Source: Luteitalea sp.
GTDB taxonomy: Bacteria; Acidobacteriota; Vicinamibacteria; Vicinamibacterales; Vicinamibacteraceae
Assembly (NCBI GenBank): GCA_009377605.1
Contig: WHTT01000023.1
Coordinates: 1 to 64,000, forward strand
Reading direction: 5' to 3'
DNA: 64,000 nucleotides
Translations under genes and position numbers: made by a program
Shown: positions 18,641 through 28,123 of the stretch, in pieces
Numbering within the stretch: position 1 is the stretch's first letter
How the letters are laid out: each line of letters starts with the position of its first letter
The notes under the pieces: model-generated
Databases searched by the model: none
What the model saw: only the letters and a program-made list of their open reading frames with translations
Told to the model about the DNA's origin: nothing

Positions 18641-20191
18641 TCAATCCGAAACCTGCTGATGTTCTCCAAACACCGAGCGGAGGGTGTCCGCGATCTCGCC
18701 GAGCGTGGCGCGTGCCTCGACCGCAGCGACGATCGGCGGCACCAGATTCGACACATCGCGTGCGGTGCGGGCGACATGTTCGAGCGCCAGGCGACAAGCG
18801 GCTTGATCTCGGCCGGCGCGTACAGCGCGCACACGCTCTATTTGCTTCCGCTCGATCGCTGCGTCGATGGCGAGCACCTCTGGGCGGACCGGTTCGCTCG
18901 CACAGAAGCGATTGACGCCTACGATCACCGTCTCTCCCTGCTCGATAGCCTGCTGCGCAGCGTAGGCCGACTCCTGAATCTCGCGCGACACGAGACCGGA
19001 CTCAATGGCCGTGAGGGTGCCGCCGAGCCGATCGATACGATCGATGATCTCGCACACCTGCTGCTCGATCCCGTCCGTGAGCCGCTCGATGGTGTACGCA
19101 CCGGCGACCGGATCGACCGTGTTCGCCACACCGCTTTCGTGGGCGACGATCTGCTGCGTGCGCAACGCGATCCGCGCGGATTCTTCGGTGGGAAGCGCCA
19201 ATGCCTCGTCGCGCGCGTTGCAGTGGAGCGACTGCGTCCCCCCAAGCGCAGCCGCCAGCGCTTGAATCGTCACGCGGACGATATTGTTGTTCGATTGCTG
19301 CGCGGTGAGCGTGCTGCCCGCTGTTTGCGTGTGGAAGCGCAGTTGTTGGGCACGGGGGTTCGTGACGTCGAACCGCTCGCGCATCAGGCGGGCCCAGAGA
19401 CGGCGTGCGGCGCGGAACTTGGCCACCTCTTCGAGAAAGTCGTTGTGACAGGCAAAGAAGAACGAGAGACGTTGACCGAGCGCGTCGATGTCGAGGCCCC
19501 GCGCGCGTGCGGCTTCGACGTACGCGATGGCGTTGGAGAAGGTGAACGCCAGCTCTTGAACGGCGGTCGCACCTGCCTCGCGAATGTGGTAGCCGCTGAT
19601 GGAGATCGTGTTCCAGTTCGGCAGCTCGGCCTCGCAGTACTCGAAGATGTCGGTTACGATACGGAGTGAGGGCCGCGGTGGATAGATATAGGTGCCGCGG
19701 GCTGCGTACTCCTTCAAGATGTCGTTTTGTACGGTGCCGGAGAGCGCTCGCGGCGCGACACCCTGGCGCCTTGCCGTGGCGATTGAGAGCGCCAGCAAGA
19801 TGATGGCGGTCGCGTTGATGGTCATCGACGTCGACACACGATCGAGCGGAATACCGGCAAAGAGCTCCGCCATGTCTTCGATCGAGTCGATTGCCACACC
19901 CGCGCGGCCCACCTCCCCCGCCGCAAGCGGATGATCGGAGTCGTAGCCCATCTGCGTGGGGAGATCGAAGGCGACGCTGAGGCCCGTGACGCCGTGCGAG
20001 AGGAGATAGCGATACCGTTGGTTGGATTCGCCCGCCGTGCCGAAGCCGGCGTACTGCCGCATCGTCCACAGACGACCGCGGTACATCGTGGGATGGATTC
20101 CACGCGTGAATGGGAACCGGCCCGGGTACCCTCCGTCGCGCGTATACTCCCACGGGCCAAGATCAGCTGGTGTATCCACAACGTTTGGCAT
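18641..20191 (-). CDS. Methylmalonyl-CoA mutase, catalytic (alpha) subunit without B12 domain
   Basis: About 516 residues from the ATG at 20191 ([18 protein letters not shown]). Catalyses adenosylcobalamin-dependent interconversion of succinyl-CoA and methylmalonyl-CoA. Recognised by [20 protein letters not shown], the substrate-channel segment [16 protein letters not shown], the TIM-barrel motif [20 protein letters not shown] and [16 protein letters not shown]. The C-terminal cobalamin-binding DxHxxG domain is absent, so this is the stand-alone catalytic chain of the split form; the small B12 subunit and the MeaB/ArgK GTPase are not in the window. An upstream reading to 20326 adds 45 Arg/Pro-rich residues overlapping a palindromic repeat and was rejected. 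It precedes the Opp ATPase genes by 48 bases on the same strand. Confidence 0.93.
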   Translation of the reverse strand: MPNVVDTPADLGPWEYTRDGGYPGRFPFTRGIHPTMYRGRLWTMRQYAGFGTAGESNQRYRYLLSHGVTGLSVAFDLPTQMGYDSDHPLAAGEVGRAGVAIDSIEDMAELFAGIPLDRVSTSMTINATAIILLALSIATARRQGVAPRALSGTVQNDILKEYAARGTYIYPPRPSLRIVTDIFEYCEAELPNWNTISISGYHIREAGATAVQELAFTFSNAIAYVEAARARGLDIDALGQRLSFFFACHNDFLEEVAKFRAARRLWARLMRERFDVTNPRAQQLRFHTQTAGSTLTAQQSNNNIVRVTIQALAAALGGTQSLHCNARDEALALPTEESARIALRTQQIVAHESGVANTVDPVAGAYTIERLTDGIEQQVCEIIDRIDRLGGTLTAIESGLVSREIQESAYAAQQAIEQGETVIVGVNRFCASEPVRPEVLAIDAAIERKQIERVRAVRAGRDQAACRLALEHVARTARDVSNLVPPIVAAVEARATLGEIADTLRSVFGEHQQVSD

Positions 20192-20523
20192 TTCTCGAAC
20201 TCTTGGCTCACAAGCTCGATGGTAGGGCGCGTCAGCCTCCCGCGCCGTCGGCCGCCTCGGCGAGGCGGCCCTACCTAAAACTGAGGGCGGTCCCCTATCT
20301 CCCAAGGTCCCCGTGTGCTGCACCAAGCACTATTGTAAACACGGTCGTTTCTTGACAGTGTTGAAGGCGACAGCTAGAATCGCAAATAAATCCCACACTG
20401 CTCGCCGCATAGCCATGAATCGCCCGCAAGCGCCCGATCGTCGATCTCCTGCCCTTCTCGAGATCGGTCGCGCCACGGGCTGCCGCCCGGCACCCAGCCC
20501 GGTGGTGGCGAGGAGATGAGTCG
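20192..20523. other. Intergenic region with a GGTAGGGC-bounded palindrome
   Basis: This divergent region between the mutase and a small plus-strand gene holds the palindromic element at 20221-20276 and an AT-richer patch at 20320-20415 that could hold promoters for either side. I see no RNA gene. Confidence 0.5.
20221..20276. repeat. REP-like palindrome bounded by GGTAGGGC / GCCCTACC
   Basis: Outer arms GGTAGGGCG and CGGCCCTACC frame an inner perfect 9-bp hairpin: GGCCGCCTC at 20250-20258 and GAGGCGGCC at 20262-20270 around GGC. Related outer arms appear at 14316-14392 and GCGCCCTACC occurs at 27860. Confidence 0.8.
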
Positions 20524-20823
20524 ATGGACGATACCGTCAATCGCCTAGTCAAGGATCTCGCCGATGCCATCGCGGCGGCCGTTGCCGCGGATCCCGCAGT
20601 GGCAGCAGTTCAAGCCCGTGCGCGCGCAGCCGGGTTCGATATGCGGGTGTCCTTGGAAGCATCGGTGGGATTTGCCCGACTGAAGGGCAAGGCGGTCGCG
20701 AAGAGCTCGACCACCAAAGGGGTCACGCGGCATCAGGCCGAACTGGTCCTGAGCGCCAACGATCGACGATTCTTGCGCTCCCTCCGAATTGCACCTGACG
20801 AGTTCGCCGAAGAGGTAGAGTGA
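20524..20823 (+). CDS. Small hypothetical protein (99 residues)
   Basis: 99 residues with a good ribosome site (GAGGAGATGAG) upstream of ATG 20524. It is Ala-rich and helical at the N-terminus (VNRLVKDLADAIAAAVAADP). It then has an amphipathic segment MRVSLEASVGFARLKGK, a basic Ser/Thr stretch (AKSSTTKGVTRHQ), and ends with LSANDRRFLRSLRIAPDEFAEEVE, a pattern that looks like a compact DNA- or protein-binding tail. No family recognised and no membrane segment. It stands alone, convergent with gpmA; the spacer holds a hairpin that may terminate both. Confidence 0.65.
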   Translation: MDDTVNRLVKDLADAIAAAVAADPAVAAVQARARAAGFDMRVSLEASVGFARLKGKAVAKSSTTKGVTRHQAELVLSANDRRFLRSLRIAPDEFAEEVE

Positions 20824-20839
20824 GACAGTGACGCGCGGC

Positions 20840-20878
20840 CTTCCGCCTTCGCATAAAGCTTCGGCGGACTCGCCGTAG
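20840..20878. terminator. Hairpin between convergent genes
   Basis: TCCGCC at 20842-20847 pairs with GGCGGA at 20863-20868 around an AT-rich loop, and a second small hairpin CGCC/GGCG follows. There is no T-run. The position between two convergent stops suggests bidirectional termination, but the same words also mark REP-like repeats. Confidence 0.45.
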
Positions 20879-20893
20879 CCTTGGCGGAGCCGG

Positions 20894-21646
20894 TCAGGCC
20901 CCGCGTGCCTGTCCTTGGCTCGCCACGCGCTCGGCTGCTCGCCTGACGTCGTCTGGATCGCCAAGATAGTAATGACTACGCGGTGCAAGCGAGCCATCCA
21001 GCTCATATACGAGCGGAATCCCAGTCGGAATGTTCAAGCCCACGATGTCGGCGTCTGAAATGTTGTCGAGGTACTTGACCAGAGCGCGCAGACTGTTCCC
21101 GTGGGCTGCGACGAGCACACGCTCGCCGCGTTGGATGGCAGGCGCGATGGTCTCGTGCCAATAGGGAAGAAAGCGGGAAACCGTATCCTTCAGCGCTTCG
21201 GCCGACGGCAGCTCTTCGGGGCCGAGCGCGTGGTAACGGCGATCGTGCAACGGATGACGGGGATCATCCATCGTGAGGGGCGGTGGGGGGATGTCGTAGC
21301 TGCGGCGCCAAATCTTCACCTGTTCCTCGCCGTGTTGCGCCGCCATCTCCGCCTTGTTCAGGCCTTGCAAGGCGCCGTAGTGCCGCTCGTTCAGGCGCCA
21401 GTCGCGGTGCACGGGAATCCACATGAGATCCATTTCGTCGAGCGCGATCCACAACGTGCGGATCGCCCGCTTGAGCACGGAGGTGAAGGCGACGTCGAAC
21501 GTAAAACCTTCTCCTGCGAGCAGGCGAGCACCGCGGCGTGCTTCCTCGACGCCGCCCTCGGAGAGATCGACGTCGGTCCAGCCGGTAAAGCGATTCTCTT
21601 TGTTCCACACGCTCTCGCCGTGGCGGAGCAGTACGAGTCGATGCAT
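20894..21646 (-). CDS. gpmA: 2,3-bisphosphoglycerate-dependent phosphoglycerate mutase
   Basis: About 250 residues from the ATG at 21646, preceded by GGAAGG; a TTG at 21664 is less likely. Interconverts 3- and 2-phosphoglycerate. The phosphohistidine motif [10 protein letters not shown] is at residues about 6-15. The cofactor-contacting [11 protein letters not shown], the [12 protein letters not shown] block and the second histidine [15 protein letters not shown] are all present, which makes it the dPGM rather than a generic histidine phosphatase. It follows eno by 35 bases on the same strand, giving a two-gene lower-glycolysis operon. Confidence 0.95.
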   Translation of the reverse strand: MHRLVLLRHGESVWNKENRFTGWTDVDLSEGGVEEARRGARLLAGEGFTFDVAFTSVLKRAIRTLWIALDEMDLMWIPVHRDWRLNERHYGALQGLNKAEMAAQHGEEQVKIWRRSYDIPPPPLTMDDPRHPLHDRRYHALGPEELPSAEALKDTVSRFLPYWHETIAPAIQRGERVLVAAHGNSLRALVKYLDNISDADIVGLNIPTGIPLVYELDGSLAPRSHYYLGDPDDVRRAAERVASQGQARGA

Positions 21647-21681
21647 GGTGCCTTCCGCTTTCAACGACCTTCGTGGCTCGC

Positions 21682-23010
<1,329 letters not shown>

Positions 23011-23017
23011 CTAATTT

Positions 23018-24307
23018 CTACCTGCCTCCGACCTCTAGCCCCGCCCTGCGATCGGCTTCCTCTTCGATCGCAAGCGCCTCCGCAGGAGGTGATACCACGC
23101 GGGGCTCATCGTCGGCGGTGACGACGACGACGCCCGTTTCGGTCACGGTGTGGCGCTTGGCGTCCTCCTCGAGGTCGTGGCCGATGCTGGCGCCACGCGG
23201 AATGAACACGTCGCGGTCGATGATGGCGCGCCGGATGCGTGCGTGCCGGCCAACCCGTACGCCAGGCATCAAAATACTTTCTTGGATGTGACAGAAGCTA
23301 TGGACCCGCACGTTCGGGCAGAGCACGCTGCGGTCGACGCGACTGCCGGAAATGATGACGCCGTTCGAGATGACCGAGTCGAGTGCCTGCCCGCAGCGTT
23401 TGCCCTCCTCCGCGAAGACGAACTTTGCCGGCGGCGCTTGCATTTGATAGGTGCGAATCGGCCATTCGGGATCGTACAGGTTGAACTCCGGATTCACCTG
23501 ACACAGATCCATGCTGGCCTCGTAGTAGGCGTCCAGCGTGCCGATATCCCGCCAGTATTTTGCCGCCTTCTTGTTCTCGTCGTAGAAGCGATACACATAG
23601 ACCGGCACCTGTTCGATGAGCGCCGGAATCACGTTCTTGCCAAAATCGTGTGCCGTCGACCGTGCGGCGTCCTCCTCCAGCGCGCGCACCATCACGTCCG
23701 CGTCGAAGACATAAACGCCCATCGAGGCCAGGGCGCCACCGGAGCCGGGTGCAGGCGCCAGGTCCTTTGGCTTCTCGAGAAAGCCGACGACCCGCTCGGT
23801 CTCATCCACCCGGAGTATGCCAAAGCGCGACGCATCTGCCACGTCCACCTCGATCGCGGCCAGCGTCAGTGCGGCGCCCTTTTCGCGGTGAAAACGCAGC
23901 ATCTTCGCATAGTCCATCTTGTAGACGTGGTCGCCCGACAGCACGATGACATGCTGGGGCGCCTCGCGCTCGATCGAATACAGGTTCTGGTAGACCGCGT
24001 CCGCGGTGCCGAGATACCAGTTCTCGCTCACGCGTTTCTGGGGGGGAATGATCTCGACGAACTCTCCGAGCTCTTCCGACACGACGCCCCAACCCATCCG
24101 AATGTGGCGGTTGAGCGAGAGGCTCTTGTACTGCGTGGCGATGAAGATCCGGCGAAAGCCCGCATTCACGCAGTTGCTCAGCGTGAAGTCGATGATGCGG
24201 TAAGGGCCCCCAAAGTAGACAGCAGGCTTCGCGCGCTCTCTGGTCAACGGATAGAGGCGTTCCCCGACACCTCCCGCGAGCACGATGACGAGCGTGTTGT
24301 CCTGCAT
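23018..24307 (-). CDS. glgC: Glucose-1-phosphate adenylyltransferase
   Basis: 429 residues. Makes ADP-glucose from ATP and glucose 1-phosphate for glycogen synthesis. The N-terminal nucleotidyltransferase motif is GGVGERLYPLTRERAKPA, followed by PYRIIDFTLSNCVNAG. Glucose-1-phosphate contacts and active-site segments VLSGDHVYKMDYAKML, FLEKPKD and YWRDIGTLDAYYEA are intact. The C-terminal left-handed beta helix has hexapeptide-like stretches (VISNGVIISGSRVDRSVLCP, GVRVGRHARIRRAIIDRDV). No other glg gene is adjacent. ATG at 24307; the upstream side is a repeat-rich spacer. Confidence 0.96.
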   Translation of the reverse strand: MQDNTLVIVLAGGVGERLYPLTRERAKPAVYFGGPYRIIDFTLSNCVNAGFRRIFIATQYKSLSLNRHIRMGWGVVSEELGEFVEIIPPQKRVSENWYLGTADAVYQNLYSIEREAPQHVIVLSGDHVYKMDYAKMLRFHREKGAALTLAAIEVDVADASRFGILRVDETERVVGFLEKPKDLAPAPGSGGALASMGVYVFDADVMVRALEEDAARSTAHDFGKNVIPALIEQVPVYVYRFYDENKKAAKYWRDIGTLDAYYEASMDLCQVNPEFNLYDPEWPIRTYQMQAPPAKFVFAEEGKRCGQALDSVISNGVIISGSRVDRSVLCPNVRVHSFCHIQESILMPGVRVGRHARIRRAIIDRDVFIPRGASIGHDLEEDAKRHTVTETGVVVVTADDEPRVVSPPAEALAIEEEADRRAGLEVGGR

Positions 24308-24361
24308 AAGGGCGTGGGGCCAGCGGCGGAAAGGAGCCGCGAATCAGGCGGATGATATCAC

Positions 24362-24525
24362 GGTGAAAAGGTTCAAGGTTCGAGGCGCAGCGTGCGAGGT
24401 GCGAGGGCAAGATTCTCGATTGAAAATTCAACGTAAACGGCTCAAGGCCAGCTGGTTACGGGGACCTCGAACCTCGAGCCTTGCCCCTCTTATCTCGAAC
24501 CTCGAACTTGAACCTTGAACCTTCG
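24362..24525. repeat. Inverted low-complexity spacer, GGTTCAAGG / GGTTCGAGG type
   Basis: The left arm (24366-24413) carries AAGGTTCAAGGTTCGAGG and the right arm (24468-24523) carries the complementary series CTCGAACCTCGAAC and TTGAACCTTGAACCTT. The arms can pair over roughly 45 bases with interruptions, with an unrelated centre. The same word family fills 60786-61070. Confidence 0.8.
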
Positions 24526-24573
24526 TCGAGCGACCGATATGATGAGCCGATTTCGGCGGTTGGAGGAAGATTC

Positions 24574-25773
24574 ATGCTGTCGTTGGCGAGGCTCGTTCGA
24601 ACGCTCTGGGTGTCCAGCCTGATGTGGGCCATGGTGGCCCTGTCTGCCGCGGCCCAGAACACCGCCCAGCCTCAGACCGGCGCCCAGCCGGCACAAGAGA
24701 AACCGCCAGAGCAGCAACAACCACCAGAGGCCGCAGAGCCGGACAAAGCGGTCGTCGAGCAGGTCAAGCCGCTCTACGCGCTGGTCAGCGAGGCCATGAA
24801 GAGCGAGACTGCCGGCGCGTCGGCCTGGAATGTCGATCCGAGCGGCAAGCAACCACCAAGCGCCACCACGGCACCGTCCGACCCGACGCTCACGACCGAC
24901 TTCGTGGGCTTCCCGGACAATCAAGTTTACGTGCCGTTTCAGCTCACGCTCGATTCGCAGGCGATTCCCTCGCCTGCGGTAGCGGTGTATGTGCGGGCCG
25001 TTGCGAAGGCGCGACAGGCACCAGGCGGTAGCGAGGCGAGCGCCGCTGGACAACAAGCGACAGAGCAGAAACAGGAACGGAGCGAGGATCAAGCCGGCGA
25101 AGATGCCGGCGAGACGAAGTTCCCCTTCGAGGATTATTACGTCGCGACGGCGAAGCAACTCGGGCCGAACGAGCCAAGCGTCCTGAGCGGTTATGCCCTG
25201 CTCCCAACCGGTTCATACGATCTCTATGTCGCGCTGCGTGAGCGGGCTGGTGACGCGTCCAAGCCGTTCCAAGCCATTGTCGTGAAGCAGGCGCTAGACG
25301 TCCCGGACTTCCTTGGCGGCGACCTCACCACGAGCTCTGTGTTACTCGCCAAGAACATGGAGGAGTTGCCCAACGAGCCCACCCCGCAAGAACGGCACGA
25401 AAATCCCTACACTCTCGGCCGGGCGCGGCTCAGCATCGCCGCGGACGGCCTGTTCACGCAGGGAGACGAGGTCAACCTCGTGCTGTTCGTCTACAACTTT
25501 GGCACGGACCCCAATCAAAAGCCGGACGTGACGGTCGAGTATCAGCTCTTCGAAAAACAAGGAGAGGCCGAGAAGGAATTCGTGAAGCTGGAGCCTCAAA
25601 CGTACGACGCATCGACCGTGGATCAGAGCGCCGATCGGCTCGCTGTAAGCTTGAGCTTTGCGGTGTCGGATCTCAAGAAGGACGGCGATTTCCGACTCGT
25701 CATCAAGGTGACGGACAATATCAGCGGGAAGTCCCTCACGCGGGATGCCCCGTTCAAGGTCGCGGCGTCGTAG
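24574..25773 (+). CDS. Secreted hypothetical protein, paired with small barrel protein
   Basis: About 399 residues from ATG 24574, with ribosome site GGAGGAAG; an upstream reading from 24481 runs through the repeat and is rejected. Signal peptide LVRTLWVSSLMWAMVALSAAAQ. A Gln/Pro/Glu-rich linker follows, then a beta-rich body (DFVGFPDNQVYVPFQLTLDS, YALLPTGSYDLYVALRERAG, VNLVLFVYNFGTDPNQKPDV). The phrasing resembles the C-terminal, non-catalytic part of GWxTD/VWFA-type Acidobacterial secreted proteins, which handle extracellular beta-sandwich domains; this is only a resemblance. The next gene on the same strand starts 83 bases later after a hairpin. Confidence 0.7.
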   Translation: MLSLARLVRTLWVSSLMWAMVALSAAAQNTAQPQTGAQPAQEKPPEQQQPPEAAEPDKAVVEQVKPLYALVSEAMKSETAGASAWNVDPSGKQPPSATTAPSDPTLTTDFVGFPDNQVYVPFQLTLDSQAIPSPAVAVYVRAVAKARQAPGGSEASAAGQQATEQKQERSEDQAGEDAGETKFPFEDYYVATAKQLGPNEPSVLSGYALLPTGSYDLYVALRERAGDASKPFQAIVVKQALDVPDFLGGDLTTSSVLLAKNMEELPNEPTPQERHENPYTLGRARLSIAADGLFTQGDEVNLVLFVYNFGTDPNQKPDVTVEYQLFEKQGEAEKEFVKLEPQTYDASTVDQSADRLAVSLSFAVSDLKKDGDFRLVIKVTDNISGKSLTRDAPFKVAAS

Positions 25774-25820
25774 AATAAGGAGGCAGTCCCGGACCGAGGC
25801 TCAGGGCTGCACCCTGTCGC

Positions 25821-25855
25821 CCGGACCTAGGGTCCGGGGGAAAGAGGGGGGTTTC
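25821..25855 (+). promoter_or_regulatory. Leader hairpin and ribosome site
   Basis: CCGGACC at 25821-25827 and GGTCCGG at 25831-25837 form a perfect 7-bp stem with a three-base loop, immediately followed by the purine-rich ribosome site GAGGGGGG before ATG 25857. It could attenuate translation or just separate the two genes. Confidence 0.45.
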
Positions 25856-25856
25856 G

Positions 25857-27800
25857 ATGACTCGTCCGCCCGTCCTCGTCGCGGCAGTGATGGTCGGTGT
25901 GTTGAGCTCGGCGATCCCGGGCGGCGCGCAGCCGGTCGCCCGCGTGGCGAGGTCGGGCGAGGTGTCGATCTTGTCGCTTCGCACGGCGACGCTCACCTCG
26001 GGCCGGATCGAAGGGGTTGTCACAGACGACCGGGGCTCCCCGCTCTCTGGCGTGGCGATATCGGCATTTGGGCCGGACGCCCTCTTCACGCTCAGCGACC
26101 CATTAGGGCGATTCTCCTTCTCGGCTGTTCCTGTTGGCATCTATCTCCTGCGCGCTCAGCTGCCTGGCTACGCGGCGTCTCTGCGTGGACGGATCGAGGT
26201 CCGACCCTCGACTCCAGTGCGGGAAGTCTTCCAGCTCGCCCCGCTCACCGGCGTGGCAGTCACAGCGCAACCGCGGTCGCTGCTCACAGCGGGGTTTGGT
26301 GGGAACACGACACAGCCGAAGGCAGTCGAGCCATCGGCCAATGACGCAGAAGCCGAGACGCCTGACGACAGCGCGCGCGCGTGGCGCTTACGTCACACCA
26401 GGCGGTCTGTGTTGCGCAGTGCCGAGGGTGACGTGGTCGTCGCCGGCACCAGCCTCGACGACCCATCCTGGCTCGTCGAGCGGGCCTCACTGTTGCGCCG
26501 CATGCCGGGAGCGTCGCTGGGGAACACGGGGCTGTTCGCAAACGACGCCTCGCTGTCCGGTCAGTTCCGTCTGCTGACGGCAAGCCACTTCGCTGGCGAC
26601 GGTCCGTTCGACTGGCTGACGGCCGAGAACACGCCGCGCGGCGTTGCGTACGGCACGCTTGGTGCGCCGATCGGCCAGAACGGCCGATGGGAAGTGCAGG
26701 GGGCGCTCACCAACGGCGACATTTCCTCCTGGATCCTCGCCGGCGCGTACACGCGCGCGCCATCCAGCGGCCACGCGCTCAACCTCGGCGCCTCGTTCAG
26801 CGCACAGCAGTACGACGAGGACACGCCTGCCGCGCTTCTCGCAATCGACGAGCAGAGTCGCAGCGTCGGTGTGGTGCACGCCGTCGACCGCTGGATGCTC
26901 TCGCGTCGGGCGATGTTCACTTACGGCGCCCGCTACGCCTGGCACGACTACCTCGATCGGGAAGGCCTGCTCAGTCCAACTGCAGCCTTCGTCTTCTCGC
27001 CGATGGCCGATACGTGGGTTCGAGCCGCAGTCTCGCAGCAGATGCTGGCGCCTGGAGCCGAGGAGTTCGAGCCGCGCGGCATGACCAGCTTCGTTCTGCC
27101 GCCACAACGCACGTTTGCGCCGCTGGGCGCCGACGACAACTTCAGCGTCGAGCGCACACGGCACATCGAGCTCGGCATCGAACGAGAGGTGGCCTCCTTC
27201 GTGGTCGGCGTGCGTCGCTTCGAGCAGGCGATCGACAACCAGCTCGTCGCCTTGTTCAACTCCAGCGACTCGCCCGAGCCCATCGACGCTGACCTTGGAC
27301 ACTATCGCGTGGCCAACGCCGGCAATCTCACTGCCGGCGGTTGGGCGTTCAGCGTTGCGCGGCCCGTGGCAGGCCCGGTGCGCGGCGAGGTCGAGTACTC
27401 GGTGGCAACGGCCGAGTGGGAAAGCGTTGGTGACAAAGCGCTGCTGCTCCTGTGGGCGCCCGACGCCGTACGTCTCGCCCATGAGCGCATTCACGACGTG
27501 ACCGCCACCGTTGCCACCGACGTCGCTCGCACCCAGACGAACGTCGTCGCCGTCTACAAGATCAACACCGCGTTCACCGACCGTAACGTGCCGGATGCAG
27601 CACCCGGCGTTGCGTATCGCTTCGATGTGCAGGTCACACAGCACCTCCCGTTTCTCACCACGGGCCACACGCGTTGGGAAGCGCTGGTCTCGGTGCGGAA
27701 CCTGTTCCGCGAAAGCGTCCCCGGCGCCTCTCTCTACGACGAGCTGCTGGTGGTCGGCCCGCCGAAGCGTATGGTGGGCGGGCTGCTGGTGCGATTCTGA
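25857..27800 (+). CDS. TonB-receptor-like outer-membrane barrel without a plug
   Basis: 647 residues. Signal peptide VLVAAVMVGVLSSAIPGGAQ. A carboxypeptidase-regulatory-like domain lies at about residues 48-105 (GRIEGVVTDDRGSPLSGVAI, DPLGRFSFSAVPVGIYLLRA). Beta-barrel type alternating strands follow (SSWILAGAYTRAPSSGHALN, FTYGARYAWHDYLDREGLLS, VRAAVSQQMLAPGAEEFEPR, YRFDVQVTQHLPFLTTGHTR), with a terminal phenylalanine (GGLLVRF) as in outer-membrane proteins. The plug domain of a true receptor is replaced by about 100 residues of low-complexity linker, and the barrel is short. It may be a non-transporting adhesin or pore. Co-directional with the secreted 399-residue protein upstream. Confidence 0.75.
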   Translation: MTRPPVLVAAVMVGVLSSAIPGGAQPVARVARSGEVSILSLRTATLTSGRIEGVVTDDRGSPLSGVAISAFGPDALFTLSDPLGRFSFSAVPVGIYLLRAQLPGYAASLRGRIEVRPSTPVREVFQLAPLTGVAVTAQPRSLLTAGFGGNTTQPKAVEPSANDAEAETPDDSARAWRLRHTRRSVLRSAEGDVVVAGTSLDDPSWLVERASLLRRMPGASLGNTGLFANDASLSGQFRLLTASHFAGDGPFDWLTAENTPRGVAYGTLGAPIGQNGRWEVQGALTNGDISSWILAGAYTRAPSSGHALNLGASFSAQQYDEDTPAALLAIDEQSRSVGVVHAVDRWMLSRRAMFTYGARYAWHDYLDREGLLSPTAAFVFSPMADTWVRAAVSQQMLAPGAEEFEPRGMTSFVLPPQRTFAPLGADDNFSVERTRHIELGIEREVASFVVGVRRFEQAIDNQLVALFNSSDSPEPIDADLGHYRVANAGNLTAGGWAFSVARPVAGPVRGEVEYSVATAEWESVGDKALLLLWAPDAVRLAHERIHDVTATVATDVARTQTNVVAVYKINTAFTDRNVPDAAPGVAYRFDVQVTQHLPFLTTGHTRWEALVSVRNLFRESVPGASLYDELLVVGPPKRMVGGLLVRF

Positions 27801-28123
27801 CCATTCGACTCGTCTGACGGCCCGCCTTCGGCGAGCCGTCAGGCTCGCTCATGGCGAGCGCGCCCTACCAGCCTGTCACCCCATCATCTGCCACCCCGTC
27901 AGCCATAACTCTCCTTGATTCAAATTCTTGGACATTCCATACTCGATTCTTGGAGCCGCCTCTGCATCCATCGGGATTGGCGCCTGGAAACGCCCGCGTC
28001 TAAAGGTCCCGAGCGGCCGCAGCCAGAGCGGACCGTGGTATGTCCTTTGCTTCCCTGGTAACACGCCCCACAACTCGACCGCTTCCCTGGGTGTTTGGCG
28101 GTCTGCTGGTGCGTGTTTCCTCC
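27801..28123. other. Intergenic region with a double hairpin
   Basis: Two adjoining hairpins at 27815-27864 (TGACGGC/GCCGTCA and GCTCGC/GCGAGC) follow the barrel gene and likely end its transcript; there is no T-run. GCGCCCTACC at 27860 links the site to the REP-like family at 20221. The remaining bases precede the PDZ kinase, which could also be read from an upstream ATG at 28040. Confidence 0.5.

Noticed and set aside
28040-28123. Upstream ATG as the start of the PDZ kinase
   Set aside because: Kept as an alternative only; the 28-residue extension is not hydrophobic or conserved-looking and the 28124 start leads directly into the first helix.
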